Shown piece after piece: positions 18,390 through 32,200 of a stretch of 64,000 nucleotides of DNA. The stretch is from Ciona intestinalis (taxonomy: Eukaryota; Chordata; Ascidiacea; Phlebobranchia; Cionidae): positions 1,666,867 to 1,730,866 of the forward strand of contig NC_020176.2 of assembly GCF_000224145.3 (NCBI RefSeq), read 5' to 3'. Position numbers and translations under genes: made by a program. Position 1 is the first letter of the stretch; each line of letters begins with the position of its first letter. The notes beneath the pieces are model-generated. The model was given only the letters and a program-made list of their open reading frames with translations, made no database searches and had not been told where the DNA came from.

Positions 18390-20514
18390 ATGTCGGAAGA
18401 GGTAAGATGGGATATTTTAAATATAGGCCTATAGTAAGGTGGGGGAAGATGGGACGCCTTTTTATTGTATTTTCTCGTCCCCTTTTGTAGTAAACAAAAA
18501 ACAAAAAAAAATAAAACCGTATCTTTATGTCTCCAAAAAAACGTTGTTAATTTTTAAAACGATCAGGATATTTGGGTAGTAAGTGCTACAGGTCTTCCCC
18601 CATCTTCCCCCATTACCAGTACTACATTAATTGCAAAACTGAAGCAGCCGCAGTGGTATGTCGATATTTAAGTTCTAGTGATGCTTCGAAGGCTATTTTA
18701 TAAGTTGTGAAAATGCAAATTGATAAAAATGATTTTATAAAACCGTTTACTGGGAAATATAGGAATCGTCTGAATCAGAGGTTTCGACCAGTGAGGATGA
18801 AAGTGAACAAGAAGACGAGGTTACGTCACAATGCACGTTATTACACAGAGCACAGTATAATATAAAACCAAAAATCAAATCACGTTAGACTTACTTTTCG
18901 TTTGGTAGATTGAGGTACCGCCAGTAAAACAAGAACCTGTTGTAAAAGAACAACCGAAACCAGCAGTAGAATCTCATAATGTTGAAGAAAAGGTTAAATA
19001 CTATATAGACACAGAGGCTCGTGCATGTTCACACTAAACGCGCGCTTTAATGTTTTAATTAATGGAGTATTGCACTACACAACTAGAACGGCGCCGCACT
19101 GAAAATGCTTCGTATGCAATGATGTCGAAGTAAATAGATTGTTTACATTTACGTTTTTAAAGTGGAATATTTAATACTTAGCGAGGCCTCACTTATTACC
19201 GCACCAATTTCGATATATGATAATGTCTGCACCAGAAACATACCATTTTGCTAACAATGTAATCTTTCAAGAGCGGAGTTCGCAAAATGACCCACCAGCG
19301 CAAGATGATGCTCAAGTCGCTCATGCTTAACAAAGCACGAGAAGATTTGAAGCGAGAAATGGAACAAAAGGCGGAGGCGAAAAAAGCTGAGCTGAGTCAA
19401 CGACTTGAGCCCCTTAGCGGCTTAAATTCCATGTCATCACAAGAACTCATGGTAGGCATGCATGATCAACAAACTATCAAAACACCAGTCACATAAGTTT
19501 TACCACTCCTACCTTATCGTAATAATATCGATATACACCATTACCATATGAATACCTAGAGTTAAACGATATTTTTGGGGCATGAATTGCTAAAGTTTAT
19601 GATTTATCACTTACAGGATCTCTGCCGAGAACTCCATGGTAAAATCGACAAAGTTGATGAACAGCGATTTGACATTGAGGCAAGAGTAAAGAAGAATGAT
19701 ACTGAGGTATAAATCAAATCACTTACAAAAATATTAAAACAATAATTAGAAAAAACACTGAAAACGCATTACACAGTAAGGTGGGGGAATACGAGACACC
19801 TTTAGCACATATTATCCCAATTGTAAACAATTAACAACGGTGTATGGGAGTCGTGAGGATACAATTTTATAATTCTTTGAATGTTCTTTGTTTTTATCAA
19901 ACGGACGAGAAAATAAAATAAAAAGCGTTCCATCTTCTCCCACCTTACTACATTTATCGTCCTCGAACAGATTGAAGAGTTGAACCAGAAAATCTTTGAT
20001 CTTCGTGGCAAATTCAAGCGACCACCACTGAGACGTGTAAGGATGTCAGCTGACCAGATGTTGCGAGCTCTGCTTGGTTCGAAACACAAAGTGTCCATGG
20101 ATTTACGATCCAACCTCAAATCCGTCAAGAAGGGAGGAGAGAAGAAGGAAGACGTAAGTTGACGTTTAAAATTATTATAATCTCTTTTTTATGGCTTTTT
20201 TATTATAAAATTTAAAAAAGATATATAAAAATATTATTATATTTTTTATATAAAAAAATTATTATAAAAAATGAATAACTTTACATATTTATAAAACACA
20301 GTTGTCTGGTTCACATACACGCGGTTTATAATTCTAAACAGCGCATTTGAGTAAAAATATTAGCTTTCTATAATTTAGTATTGTATATAAAAAAACTAGT
20401 AAATTAACATAATGTTGCTATTTTCCCAAGGCCGAGGTTAAAGATTGGAGAGACAACATTGAAGCCAAGCAAGGAATGGGCGGAAAAAAGGCCGTTTTTG
20501 AGGGAGCTCAATAA
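18390..20514 (+). CDS. TnI: Troponin I
   Basis: The inhibitory subunit of the thin-filament troponin complex. It binds actin-tropomyosin and releases it when troponin C binds Ca2+. Coding exons: 18390-18401, 18763-18819, 18909-18992, 19272-19451, 19617-19706, 19971-20153 and 20431-20514, all in phase 0, total 229 residues. Exon 1 encodes only MSEE. Exons 2 and 3 (47 residues, [19 protein letters not shown] then [10 protein letters not shown]) are acidic and Pro-rich. They match the known ascidian heart-specific insert, and skipping both leaves a 182-residue body-muscle form. Exon 4 begins the troponin C/T-binding helix ([14 protein letters not shown]). Exon 6 carries the inhibitory peptide [19 protein letters not shown] and the switch helix [10 protein letters not shown]. 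The C terminus is KAVFEGAQ. Intron 5 contains a short TIR element. An AATAAA is at 20596-20601. Identification is very secure. Confidence 0.97.
18432..18620. mobile_element. Short TIR element in troponin I intron 1
   Basis: Left end tagtaaggtgggggaagatg, right end cttcccccatcttcccccat. It begins 30 bases after the first donor. Confidence 0.75.
19774..19950. mobile_element. Short TIR element in troponin I intron 5
   Basis: Left end agtaaggtgggggaatacga, right end ccatcttctcccaccttact, about 20 bases before the exon 6 acceptor. It makes up most of this intron. Confidence 0.8.
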
Positions 20515-20595
20515 ACCTGTTATTAATTTATCCACAAAAAAGAATTTCACAGAGTATTGCTATAATGTTATACGAATAATTTTTGCAACATTCGA

Positions 20596-20601
20596 AATAA
20601 A
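20596..20601 (+). terminator. Poly(A) signal of troponin I
   Basis: AATAAA 82 bases after the stop codon; no competing signal lies nearer. Confidence 0.7.
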
Positions 20602-20950
20602 ATAACGAACAATTAACCACATTTTGTGATTTATGTTTGTTGCCTGGTTTTACGTATTTTTCCGTGGGCATGTTGCTTAGAATACACACAAATAAATCAA
20701 TTGTTGAAACTTTGTTTTGTTGGAGATTGTGTATTGGAGGCAGCCATACGTTCACAGGTTAATTAGTTTTGACTCATCCATATGGCACAAAATTCAATCG
20801 TTTAGCGCGAATTAGAAGATCACTAAGCGTTCTTGTACGCTACACCAGAACAATAGTTTTGAGTAGTAGTAGTTACAAGTAGTAGTTACAACAGTGTAAG
20901 GTTTGTAACTGTTTTGAGGTTTTAGTTGCCACATGCGGTAGTCTGTGTTA

Positions 20951-21123
20951 CAGTACTGTGGGGTGAGATGGAAAATTTTTACCACCTAAATCCCGCGTTT
21001 TTGAATATATTCCAAAAAAATATCATTTTGCTCTTTGAGAGTATAATTCTCTATTCGAAGTTTACTACCAAATGAGACGAGAAAAGAGAATGAATACATG
21101 TTCCATCCTACCTGGTCGTATTA
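20951..21123. mobile_element. Short TIR element, diverged
   Basis: Left end agtactgtggggtgagatgg, internal tctttgagagtataattctc, right end tgttccatcctacc. Confidence 0.55.
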
Positions 21124-21157
21124 TATGCTATCAGTTGGAAGCAACAGTTAACAGGCT

Positions 21158-21292
21158 ATATAGTAGGATGGGGGAAGATGAAACTATGTCCTCATGACTC
21201 TCATATACCGTTGTTAATTGTTTAAAACACGACCAGGATATCTGGATATTATGTGCAAAAGGTGTCCCATCTTCCCCCACCCTACTATATTA
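21158..21292. mobile_element. Short TIR element, internally shortened
   Basis: Clean ends tatagtaggatgggggaaga and cccatcttcccccaccctac, but only about 135 bases; part of the usual interior is absent. Confidence 0.8.
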
Positions 21293-21659
21293 TTGGAGAA
21301 TTTGGCAACAAACAACTGTCTGTAAACAGTAAGCACAGTTAAAATCCTTTGCTTTTAAATTTGCAATACCATCATTTGATAACGAGGAAAATAAAAAAAT
21401 CACGGAGATTATGTTTCATCATAAACCTTGTGCTCGGTAACAGTAGGTGGGTATTGCGAAAGATAGTTTGCTTAAAAGCATGTTGTACCATATTTCAAAG
21501 ATTAAAACAAATAACGTTTTAGGTAATACACCCACTTAAAAATTGCGTTAAAACATACGAGGTGCTATCTAATACAAAATCGATTTTTTTCTTTGGCATG
21601 ACCCTCTAATCTAAGCACCTTTTTAACACTGTTTTTTAACATCAATTGGAATCACTAGC

Positions 21660-21775
21660 GTTGTATCAAAATTACCTGTTAAGTTGGATCATTTACTGTT
21701 AAATGTCTTGTCTAAGGACACATACATCCACAATGGTAGCAGCGACAAACCCTGAACCCATGTTGTCATTTAGTG
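21660..21775 (-). repeat. SINE body fragment
   Basis: Contains tgtcttgtctaaggacacat, ccacaatggtagcagcgaca and ccctgaacccatg; only the head-proximal half remains. Confidence 0.65.
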
Positions 21776-22614
21776 GACTCATTTGCTCCACCAATTAACT
21801 TTGAACATAAACAGGTTTTCGTTATATTTGAAATTAATCTCACCAGAGTGAAAATGGGATAGTTTAATGCTCTCATCTTCACAGCAGAATTAAAATCAAT
21901 TAAATACGTTACACCATCGCATGAAAAATACTCTACTTACTCGACGCAGTTTGAATGTAAAACACACCATAGGAAGAATGGTAGAAAACAGGGAACTGGT
22001 GGATATTGTGGCTTGTAAGGCACGCATGCAACGTGGAAGTAATAAAACGAGGGGCAGTGGCTCCATAACAGCGGATATATTAACGGCCTGAGTCGTTAGT
22101 TTAAACTGTCAGCCATTTCTTACAAAAGTTACAATCAAGCAAAGCCATGGCACAGCATATGAATTATTTTCTTGGTTTAAGTTTACATTAGAAATCTTAA
22201 CTTTTATAAATTCTTTTATGTCAATATGTCAATTTGAAATTGTTTTTTTTTGAATAGGTAGCTTATAGTTTAAACCACACAGGTACCAGCTATGTAACCA
22301 AAACTACTATGTGTACCAACACCAAGTTTGAAAAAAATGAATTAAACGAATTGATTTATGTAAAAAAACAAACAAACGAACAATGTACTATGGAAGGAAC
22401 GAATATGTGGTAAGTTCAATACTGTGGGTTGAATGTGAAATATCAACGAGCTATATTGGGAAATCTGTTTGTACTCATTCAATTCGGAATCTTATTTTCA
22501 AATTAAGGAGTGCAGTGATCTAAGCAAATGTATCCTCAAAACTGAGTTTCAAGTAGGCTGCCTGTAAAACAAGTGTAAAAGATTTTTGGTTGAGCTGGTA
22601 GAGAATTAATACAC

Positions 22615-22905
22615 ACAATAAATGAATGTAACTTATTTATCGTTGCATGACAGGCACTGACAGTCATTATAACACAGATTTCTGTTTCAAACACCTCGTG
22701 CCCGCTTACAGGTTACCACACATGTGTAATTTGGTCGGTAATTATTTTGGGGAAAATAAGGTTTTAATGTGTGGTTGACAGTTTAGATAACTCATAAGCA
22801 ACCACTGTGTTGGAGAAATTGTCGTTAAGTGTCTTGCCCAAGAACACATGACTACAATGATAATGGCATCAAGCCTCAAACCCCTAAAATCCAAGCTACA
22901 AGCAG
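22615..22905 (-). repeat. tRNA-derived SINE, reverse copy
   Basis: aacacctcgtgcccgcttac, ataactcataagcaaccact, ttaagtgtcttgcccaagaa: tail, middle and body of the family, head degraded. Confidence 0.7.
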
Positions 22906-22989
22906 ACACTAACAACTTTGCCAAAACAAAAAGATTAACATGGGTGTTTAGAAAAAAAAAAAAATTATTAATTGTTTCTGCCGGGCATA

Positions 22990-23140
22990 ATCTGAATCTA
23001 AAACAGCTCTTTCAGATTTTTTTTTTATTTAAAACCACTTAATGTAATGAATAGAAAAGGAACTTAAATAAAAAGTTTAAAAAAATCTTCATTAAAAAAA
23101 AAATTTGGTGGAAGAGCTGTTTTACATTTGGATTTGCTCT
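22990..23140. repeat. Inverted repeat (hairpin-like)
   Basis: The left arm aatctaaaacagctcttt is mirrored by the right arm agagctgttttacatttgga. The A- and T-rich spacer could fold back. It may be a foldback element or degenerate MITE. Confidence 0.5.
23017..23022 (-). terminator. Candidate poly(A) signal for Mondo
   Basis: AATAAA on the minus strand about 210 bases beyond the proposed stop codon, within the A/T-rich spacer of an inverted repeat. Confidence 0.35.
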
Positions 23141-23233
23141 GTAAAACTGGGTAGTCAATTTATATGAGAATTTATATGAGGAGAATGAACTAAGTAAATG
23201 GATATCCCATCTTACCCCAGAGTACTTTTTCTT

Positions 23234-26200
23234 TTAAATTAAATACCTCGTCCTTGTATTATCATCTGAATTAACTCGATCTTCTATTTGTTGCCGTAGA
23301 TTTGCAGGGTTGGTTAGAATTGAGGTTGTTGTGCCAAGTACTTGAAGAGATTGGACAACATCTGAGAAAAATTGAGATGAAAAATGATTTTTTTACATAT
23401 TTTTAGAAAGTCATGGGTGTTAACTAACACTTCATAAAAAATATTTTCTGGTACTTATGCAGTAGATTACAGTTGCTTTAACTGTATGCAGCAGCACAGT
23501 GGTTTGTGAAGTAAGCTTGGGTGTACTGTGAATTATCACTAATTAACAATATATCTACGTAAGAGTCATTTCATATGATGTATTCTTACATACATCTGTA
23601 AAGTTAAGTAATATAAAAAATCAGTGTGCGAAAAGATTGAAGGTTTTAGCATGCTAAAATTAGGCACCTTGCAATAAATAACAGGAACCATGCATAATAA
23701 TTCTGTATTTGAATTTTACAACAATGAAATTTATTACTGCATGATCACACATATATATAATATGTATATAATGAATTACTTACTCGGTCTAAGTGCAGGC
23801 AACGAACACTTCTGATCAACCCACTCAAGCACGCTTCGACATAAATCTTCTGAACCGGTCACAGAAACCATTTGTTGATAAGAATCAAACCATGGATTAA
23901 TTACGAGTCCAAACAAGTAAAATTTCCAGTCGCGTTTTGTCCGTTCTCGTACCCATCTTTCAAACTTGCTCTTTGCTACATCGAGTGGTGGTCGGGCAAC
24001 TGGTACACCCGTTGCCGGAAGCTTCTGTTGACACTCACTGACATGTTTTATAAAAAAAACTATTAAGGCAAATAAAACCCAGAGGGTAAAAAATGTTCGA
24101 TAAGGTAATTGTTTTTATGTCTTTTCTTAAAATGATAACTAAAAGTGGGTTTGCTTGCTATTGAATAGATAATGACAGCAGTTGAACTACTTATACCCTT
24201 TTTGCAAGGTAAAAAGTTAATGCGAATAACAATCCGCATTTACTCCTCGTATGATAACTCGCTAACCGCGTTATTTTGCATGGTCGTTTGTTTATGCGCG
24301 TATCAACATTGAGTTAGCTTGCTTAAGCGCAATATTGTTAAACCTAGTTTATAAAATAAGTTTTTATACTTTATGGTGCTATTACCAACTTAAAACTGTA
24401 AAAATAATACCCGAAAAAGATTAAGCTCTTTAAAGTCAAACTGTAATTCCACCAAACTTTTCATTACTCGCATAATGCGAGTAACAACCAACCTTCTACA
24501 GCAGATAACACGCTTATGACGTTATGCGTGTTAACTTTGCTTTTGCGAGTAAATATGCGAGTACTTACGCGCATAAAAGTGACCATGCAAAAAGGGTATT
24601 AGTGTTTTTATGCGTTTGAATAAATCATGTTTACAACATACAAGAGAGTACAGCTGCAATAAAAGAGCACGTATATAAGAACTAAAAAGAATAAATGTAA
24701 ATTTCAAACTTTGCCTGAAACAGTTTGTTTTCATTGAGCTAATATTTGTTTTAGACCTTTATTCTAAAACTTATGAATAAATATATATATATATATATTA
24801 CGATTCAATTTTAGTCTAGAGATTTAAGATGTGAGAATTGAAATTTGCGGGAATACAGGAAATAAATATGACAAAGAACAGGAAGAACTGTTTAATCTAA
24901 TTTGGTATTTGGGCAACATTTTCTAATAAACTACTTCCATTACCAATTACTCTAAGATAAAGAAGATATATTACTTTAGGATCGTAAAATTAAAGAGACT
25001 TGTTGGTTTTGTTGATTTTAAATGTACATGTGCTTAAGAATATGTTAGTGTAGTTTATTAATTTATTTTTTAATATTTTTTTCATTTTACTCCTATTGCA
25101 TAAGATAGCTTCAGTTTGCTTCTTAATCCGATCAGATTTTGAAAGATATTATGTCCGAATATTCGCAACCTGTCCGAATATTCGCAAAAACCTTATAGTT
25201 GTGGCATAGCAGCAGAAACACTGGCTTAAAACTTTCATTAAAACAGAAACCCTTAATATTACATTTATTTTCTACATCCAATTACCTGAATGCGATAAAA
25301 AAAATTACCTGATTGCCGATTTCAAAACATCAACTTCTTTCTTTAAACCCTGAATTTCTTCGGACATTTTTAATCTTTCGTTTTGCATAGTTTTAATGTA
25401 CTGAGCTGCTTTACTCATGATTGTAGCTTTGCTCACCTACAATATTGAGACATTTAAGTAAACTAACTTTTTAAAACCTTTAATCCATGTTAATACATAT
25501 AACTGGTTTTACCAACTATAACAAAAATGCAAAATTCTTGTTTAAGTAACTATATCAATTTAAATAAACTTTAACAAAAGATTTATAAATTTCTAACATC
25601 GAAATTGAGTCTGTACTGAGTACATCAGCTTTAAAAGCTTGTGTCCAATATCAAGAAGTAATATATAAACGTATATCCCCAAAGAATTGACATAAAACAA
25701 AAAGAAACAGAACATTTTATTGTGGGAAATTAACAAAAATCATTTAAAACAATTATTTTATTCAAGAATTAAAATTAATTATTTTTACTCTTTACCTACA
25801 ATTGGTTAGGTTTTCTAACATAATTCAAAATTTTACCAAAAAATAACTTTGGGAAACACGTAAATTAATCTGACACGAACCTTGGAAACAGTTTGACTTG
25901 TTAGTCCTGGTATAAGACTTTGTAATCGTGTAAATCCAACCTTGATATTAAACCTCCGCTTTTGCTCGGCAGAAATCAAATTTGTTCGGTTGATCTGAGA
26001 TAATATGACTTTGAATAAACCAGAAATGTCATTTTGTATCAAATACTTGAATTTTATTAATAAAAACCGTTGCTGCCAAGCATGTAATAATGTAGTTATA
26101 ACTTTATTTGTGTCTTCAATTACGGTAGCAAAAATCAAAAAAATATTAAAACGAAAAGACAGGACATGGTGACAAAACAACAGTTGTTAAAACACGCTTA

Positions 26201-29200
26201 TGGTAAATAACATATTTACGTTTAGTTGGAAGAAAAAAGCATGGTCACTACACTTAGCAAACAAACAACGAGCCATTTATGTTTAATTATTTAATTATTT
26301 CAACCATAATCTAAATCAAACAAGTGGTTCCCCGCAACAGCGAATGCAGGCCTGAGTTGTTATTTTAAACTGTCAGACAATTCTTACAAAAATGACAGCA
26401 TATAATAATTAATTTTATTTTCTTGGTTTATTATGTTGTAGTTAATGATTTAGTTGTGAAGTTGAAATAAACAATTCTTGAAACTTACAATTGGGTCTTG
26501 CAGTGGTGTCGCAACATCTGTAAATAATTAAAAACCTAATTTACTAAGCTGTCTAAGCATATATTCATTATTCATAATTTATTTTCTCCAATATAACGAG
26601 ATATGATCTATTAATTGAAAATAAAATAGAAATAGGAATTAACAACAGAGCAACATTCACTTAAATAAGATGAAAAAACTATAAAAAATGTTAGTACGTT
26701 GTAATTAAGGTAAATGTAAGAAAATAGTACCAGTGGTTGTTTGTTCTGCCAACATTTCATTCAATCCAGATTTTCGAAATTCGATTTCCACATCTGGTTG
26801 AGATAAACTTTGCTGTGGTTTGAATTCTGGTTTGTTTGGTGTTACATATGGTGTTATTGCTTGGTTACCATGGTGGGACGATGGGTGATCTTTCACCACA
26901 TTTGCCACTCGTTTGTATTGCTGGAATAAAATGGTGAATAAAAAAAAGAAACAAATTTCCAAGAGTAAACCCACGCTCTGCCTTGCCTTCACATACCTCA
27001 ATGCAGCTTCAATTGTGAGCGTTCTTGAGCAAAAGATAACTAATGGTAATTGATTCCATACGATTTCACACAAGCAGGCAGCAGAAGCATAATGCACACT
27101 GCATATATTGTAGTTGGACAACCATGTTTGTGGTCTATTCTAATCCTGCAGCATAGCAGGCTAGGGGTCCAAGATTTACACCCGAAATACCACTTACACC
27201 AGCACCCAGGGTGTTACTGCTATTGCATGGTCTTAGTTTTTTAGAGCCTGTCGCTGTCCCGAATGTAAGCGACAAGGGATTTAAAGTGCGTTTAAGGTAC
27301 CAGCCTCACAAAGATAAACAAGTTATTATTATCAGTTGTACAAGACAAAATTTTATAAAAAATTAATATTTACTGGTTTCTTTGCAGTTTGAACTGGTGC
27401 GTTTGTCATTGGAAGTGACTGGCCATTGCCATGTGGTTCTGTTGGAAAAAACAAAGGATTGAAATTTAAAATATCCAAAATTTTGTGTGGTGCATATTTA
27501 AACCTGATAATGACAATAATTAACCTTATTTTGAGATTAAAATATAAGTCTGTTGCAGGCCTAGTGAAAATACCTTACAATTTAAAATAATTCTAAAACT
27601 TGTTTAAAAATAGGGCAAAATATGGGTAATCAATATTCTCATAGAATATTTATAAATTAATTACACAACCAGAAAAAGAGTGTCTTCTATAACTACTATT
27701 TTTTTTATTTCTTTCAGAGATAATTCGTTTCAGATAAATGTCATTTTGATGTAATAATTGGAAAACAATGATATTTTAACATATCTACAAAACAATAGCT
27801 ACAGATAAAGTAACATGCAATCTATAAAGAAATGAAAATCATGCAAACCTTTTCATTCAAACAATTTAATTGCACTTATAACAATAACAATAAAACTAAA
27901 ACACCCATTTAAAACACAAAAATAAAGAGATTTAAATATAGTAGGGTAGGGGAAAACAGGTCACTTTTAGCAAGTAATATCCAAATATTCTGATCGTATT
28001 TTAAACAATTAACTACTGTTTATAAGAGTTGTGAAGATATGGTATTAAAATTCCTTGAGCGTTCTTTGTTAGAAATGAAATAGTGTCCAAATCTTTCTCT
28101 ATCCTACTATATTAACAAGAAAATAGAATGAAAATGTGTCCAATCTCCCCCCATCCTATATTTAAAAATAAAAAAAAACACTTGTAGAGTCTGATCCATC
28201 AACAAGTGTGAGCTACAACCTACAAACTAACTTTACAAGTTTATGATAAAAAACACGTACTGGTACTCAGCAGATGCTTCAACAAATCCATACCATGAAC
28301 CTTGGTTGGTGTAACACTAGACCCTGATTTTAATTGGTTTTGTAGGGACATAGCTGTGTTATTAAGTTCAGCAACAAACTGCTGTTGTTCCATAGCTGAG
28401 ATATTTGGATCTGAAGCATGCAACAGATGTTAAGGAAAACATGCAACAAAACATACACTTTTGCGAATGCAATTTATGCAAAAAAATGCATTTTATGCAA
28501 AAAAATGCATTTTATGCAAAAAGTAAAGTTGTTAGTATGCTATATAATATACAGGTGAAAAAAGTTGACTTTAATGAATACTGATGTTTGCCTACTGCTA
28601 TCAGTATGATTTATGTGTTTCATACATAATTCAGTTAATTTAATGCTGACATGAGAAATATAAGAAATATATATATATTAAAACAACTGTTAATTCAGAA
28701 AACAAAGCTTTTAAAATCAAAAGATTGAAAATTTCAAAATCTAAAACATGAAAAAGAAACAGTAAATACCGTTATTGGATGGCATCCATTGCACCGTGTT
28801 GTTTGACACAGTTTGCTGTTGGTTATAAGTTTCATTAATATTTTGCATTGGGCGGATGGTCGCGTATTGGTTTGGATTATTTTCCACCAAGGTTGAACCA
28901 ATATGGTGGGCTGGTGTTTGAAGAACTTCCATTTGTAGTGATGTCTGCAGAACTTTTAGTGAGGTGCGAATAAAAGAGATTTATTTATGCAAACAAAACA
29001 CACAAGTATCCACAAATGTCCCACAGCATGTGGCTCTCTCATAGATTGGTGGGTCAAGTTTTAAGTAAAAAAAACAAACTTTTGTATAATATCTTGATGT
29101 TAATTAGATTTTTATTAATTCTTGACGGGAACTAAAACTAAGTCCAATCATTCCTACTGATTTTGTGGCAGAACCCAAACATTAAGCTTAAATTACCAAT

Positions 29201-32200
29201 TAAGCTTAAAAACCTAATTTCCGAAGCCACATTTCACACAACCAAAAATTACTTTATATTAACAACACTTTTTTAAAGTATTTGTGAATCACTAGCCTGC
29301 AACCAAACAATATGTACCTTTTAAAAACCACAAATAACTAACTAACCTGTGGTTGGGTGTAAATAATCCGATTATTGGGCAAGTTATTTTGACTTATCTT
29401 TGAGAAGCCTGGTTGTTCTTGAGAAGTATAACGCATCGTTTGCTGACTTTGATTGTTTCCCATGTTGTTCTTTTTTTTATTTATAAAAAAAGACAATGAA
29501 ATTACAAATAAAAACTTTTTCTTTTGATATATTAACAAGGATATAATTATTTTTTTAACAATTTTCTTTGGATTTTTTCATTGAGCTTATTTTTTGTGAA
29601 ATATTTAGAAATAGCTGTCGAAAATTTCAGTTTTCATTTATATAAAATAATCATTAGTGTTATATTCTATTAACAAAGTTTGACTTCTATGGGTCCTACT
29701 CCTAGAGCCAGGATTGGCCAATTACCTTCACACCTGTGGACCTCGCTAGATTCTTTTGGCTTGCAACTTCCCTAAAGAATATTTCAACTTACTTGTTTTG
29801 GTACACCCATATTTTGTGAGGGATATTGTTTGAACGTTGGATCGATAGTTTGATGTTGGTTTATGTTTGTAGCATGTGCTACATCCACGTTCAATCCAGC
29901 TGGTTATTAAAATATATATATTAATATTTTAAAGGCATAAAACAGATTTTTTAATCATACAGAAAAGTTGGATGATATTTAATTAACACAAACTTTTCTG
30001 TGATGGTGAACAAAAATTTTTAGAGATCATGTTACAAAAATTAGATTTTGTCCTACTTACAATATTGAGTGATGTTGAATGCAGAGAAAATCGGGTCAGA
30101 ATGAGTTGTTACTTTCAACTGGGGATGAGGGGCATATTGCATCGCTATCTCATTACTTTGCTGCAAATATAAAAGGGTTTTATAAACACTAACTAAGCAA
30201 GCAGTCTTAAACTTTTCAAAACACTACCCTTGACCATATCTACAAAAACCTCTTCCTATTTATTTAGTAGTCCCTTGCATTAGCCATATGAAATAAGGGC
30301 CACAAAAACTTCTACATATAAAAAAATACATTCATTTATTCATTTAATCATACAATTATTAAAAAAGAACACTAGTCTACAACAATTTTAAGATTATGTC
30401 CTGCAAGTAGCTTTAGGTAACAAATATCTTTACTTGTATGGGTTCTATATGAGAAGCATCAATCATCTGGTTTATTCCGTGAGAAATAAATCCTTCTTCA
30501 GCAATTCGATCATTATGATGGAGTCCTGTTCCAAATCCTGTATTGGATTTTTTTGGTGGGGCAAAGAAATCTGTTCAGAAAAAAATTTGGGTGGGGCAAG
30601 AAATACATTTTATCATGATTCCAGAGTTAATCTAATACAGTCTTTTTAGCAAAAAAACTTTTTACACTAAAATTTGTCAATTTTCTTCACACAGGCCTCA
30701 TCAGGCTAAAAATGACTTACTATATTGCAGAAACATTGGTATGAAAATACTTACAGATGAATTGACTATGAAATATTTATGTATCTGTTCATTTTCTTAA
30801 TAATAATTTACTTTCATTTTGGTTTAATTAAATATACATCTATAAATTATTAAAATTGGAAACTATATTTATATATGTACATTTTTACATTAAAGTAACC
30901 TATTTTTCATTTGCATAATTGGTTGATAATCTGTAATGCATTGTTAATATGTAAACAACTTTTTAGGAGCTAATCTGGAATAAAAATGCAGTGTATTTCC
31001 AAAGAAAACATGATCCCCTAAAAGATTTACATTAAGCCTGGTAGAAATTAACAGACTATTGTTATTATGTTTTAAATACCTTGCAATGGATCAAATGTTA
31101 TTATGTTTAAATACCTTGCAATGGATCAAAATCCATATCATCCATCATTGGTTGTAGTTGTAACAAGCCTGGTTGCATCATATCAGAGTTTGTAGCGTGC
31201 ATTGCAATTTCTCTGGGGTTCGGAAACTGAAATGGTTGGTTCGACAAACTACTGAACAATGTGTCCGTAAAATCTGTGGCATTCTGTTCTTCGAATCGAC
31301 GATGAGATTCAAGGTTGTGGTCGCTACTGGGTGAATTCTGTATATCCGATACCCACTGTTGCACAATATTAATTATTATTAGTTTAACTATTATATCAAT
31401 GTTCACTTGATTAAGGCATATTTGCTAATTTGCAAATTTTTATGTTTATAAATAACAAAGTAAGTCATTACATTTTAATGGCCTATAAAAAAGGAACTAT
31501 TTTTTGTTTGAATTAAATAAAAAGCAAAGAATATATATACATATCAACAATGGAGTAATATGACTATGACACACAAGAAATGAAATCATACTTTTCCTAT
31601 TTTTATATTAATTTAATGGAAGATATAAAAGTATAAGAAATATCAGCAATGTAAAGATATCTAATACCATTTAAAATTTCAAAAATGTTAGGTAGGGTAT
31701 GTAAGAATACAAAAACAACTATATATAAAGTTTTTGAAACAGAAAATAACATATAGTTTTTGCAAAAAGTGTTTATAGTTTCATGGTACAAACTGCAAAA
31801 CTTGCACTCAAATTCATTAAAAAAAATTGAACTATACGATTTTGACATTTTGGTACAAATTTAACTCACAGTCAATCCTGGATATTCTGAAAGACGAAGC
31901 TGAAAGAAAGTGAGAAAATCAGGGCAATTATTTTCATAAATTAATTTTCCAACCATTGTATAACAACTGAAGTCTATTCATAAACAACAGTTTATAGTTA
32001 ATTTTGACAAACCTTTTCCATGAAAAAAGCTCTCCATTTTTTATATTCAGCAACCACTGTTTCAATTCTTCGCTTCCAATATTTTCCTTCCATAACCACA
32101 GCCTGAAAGTAAACCAGTGAAACACACTAATAGAAATAATACTTTAACAACTACAAGCTTCTATAGACTAATAAGTATATTAAACATATAGAACTTGCAA

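Larger units (their letters stand above)
20602..23233. other. Intergenic region between troponin I and Mondo (tail to tail)
   Basis: No coding exon recognised. It holds two short TIR elements, two reverse SINE copies (about 21660-21775 and 22615-22905) and a segment at 22066-22200 that recurs at about 26330-26450 in a Mondo intron. It also holds an inverted repeat at about 22990-23140 built on aaaacagctctt. The Mondo 3' UTR probably occupies the right end. Confidence 0.6.
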
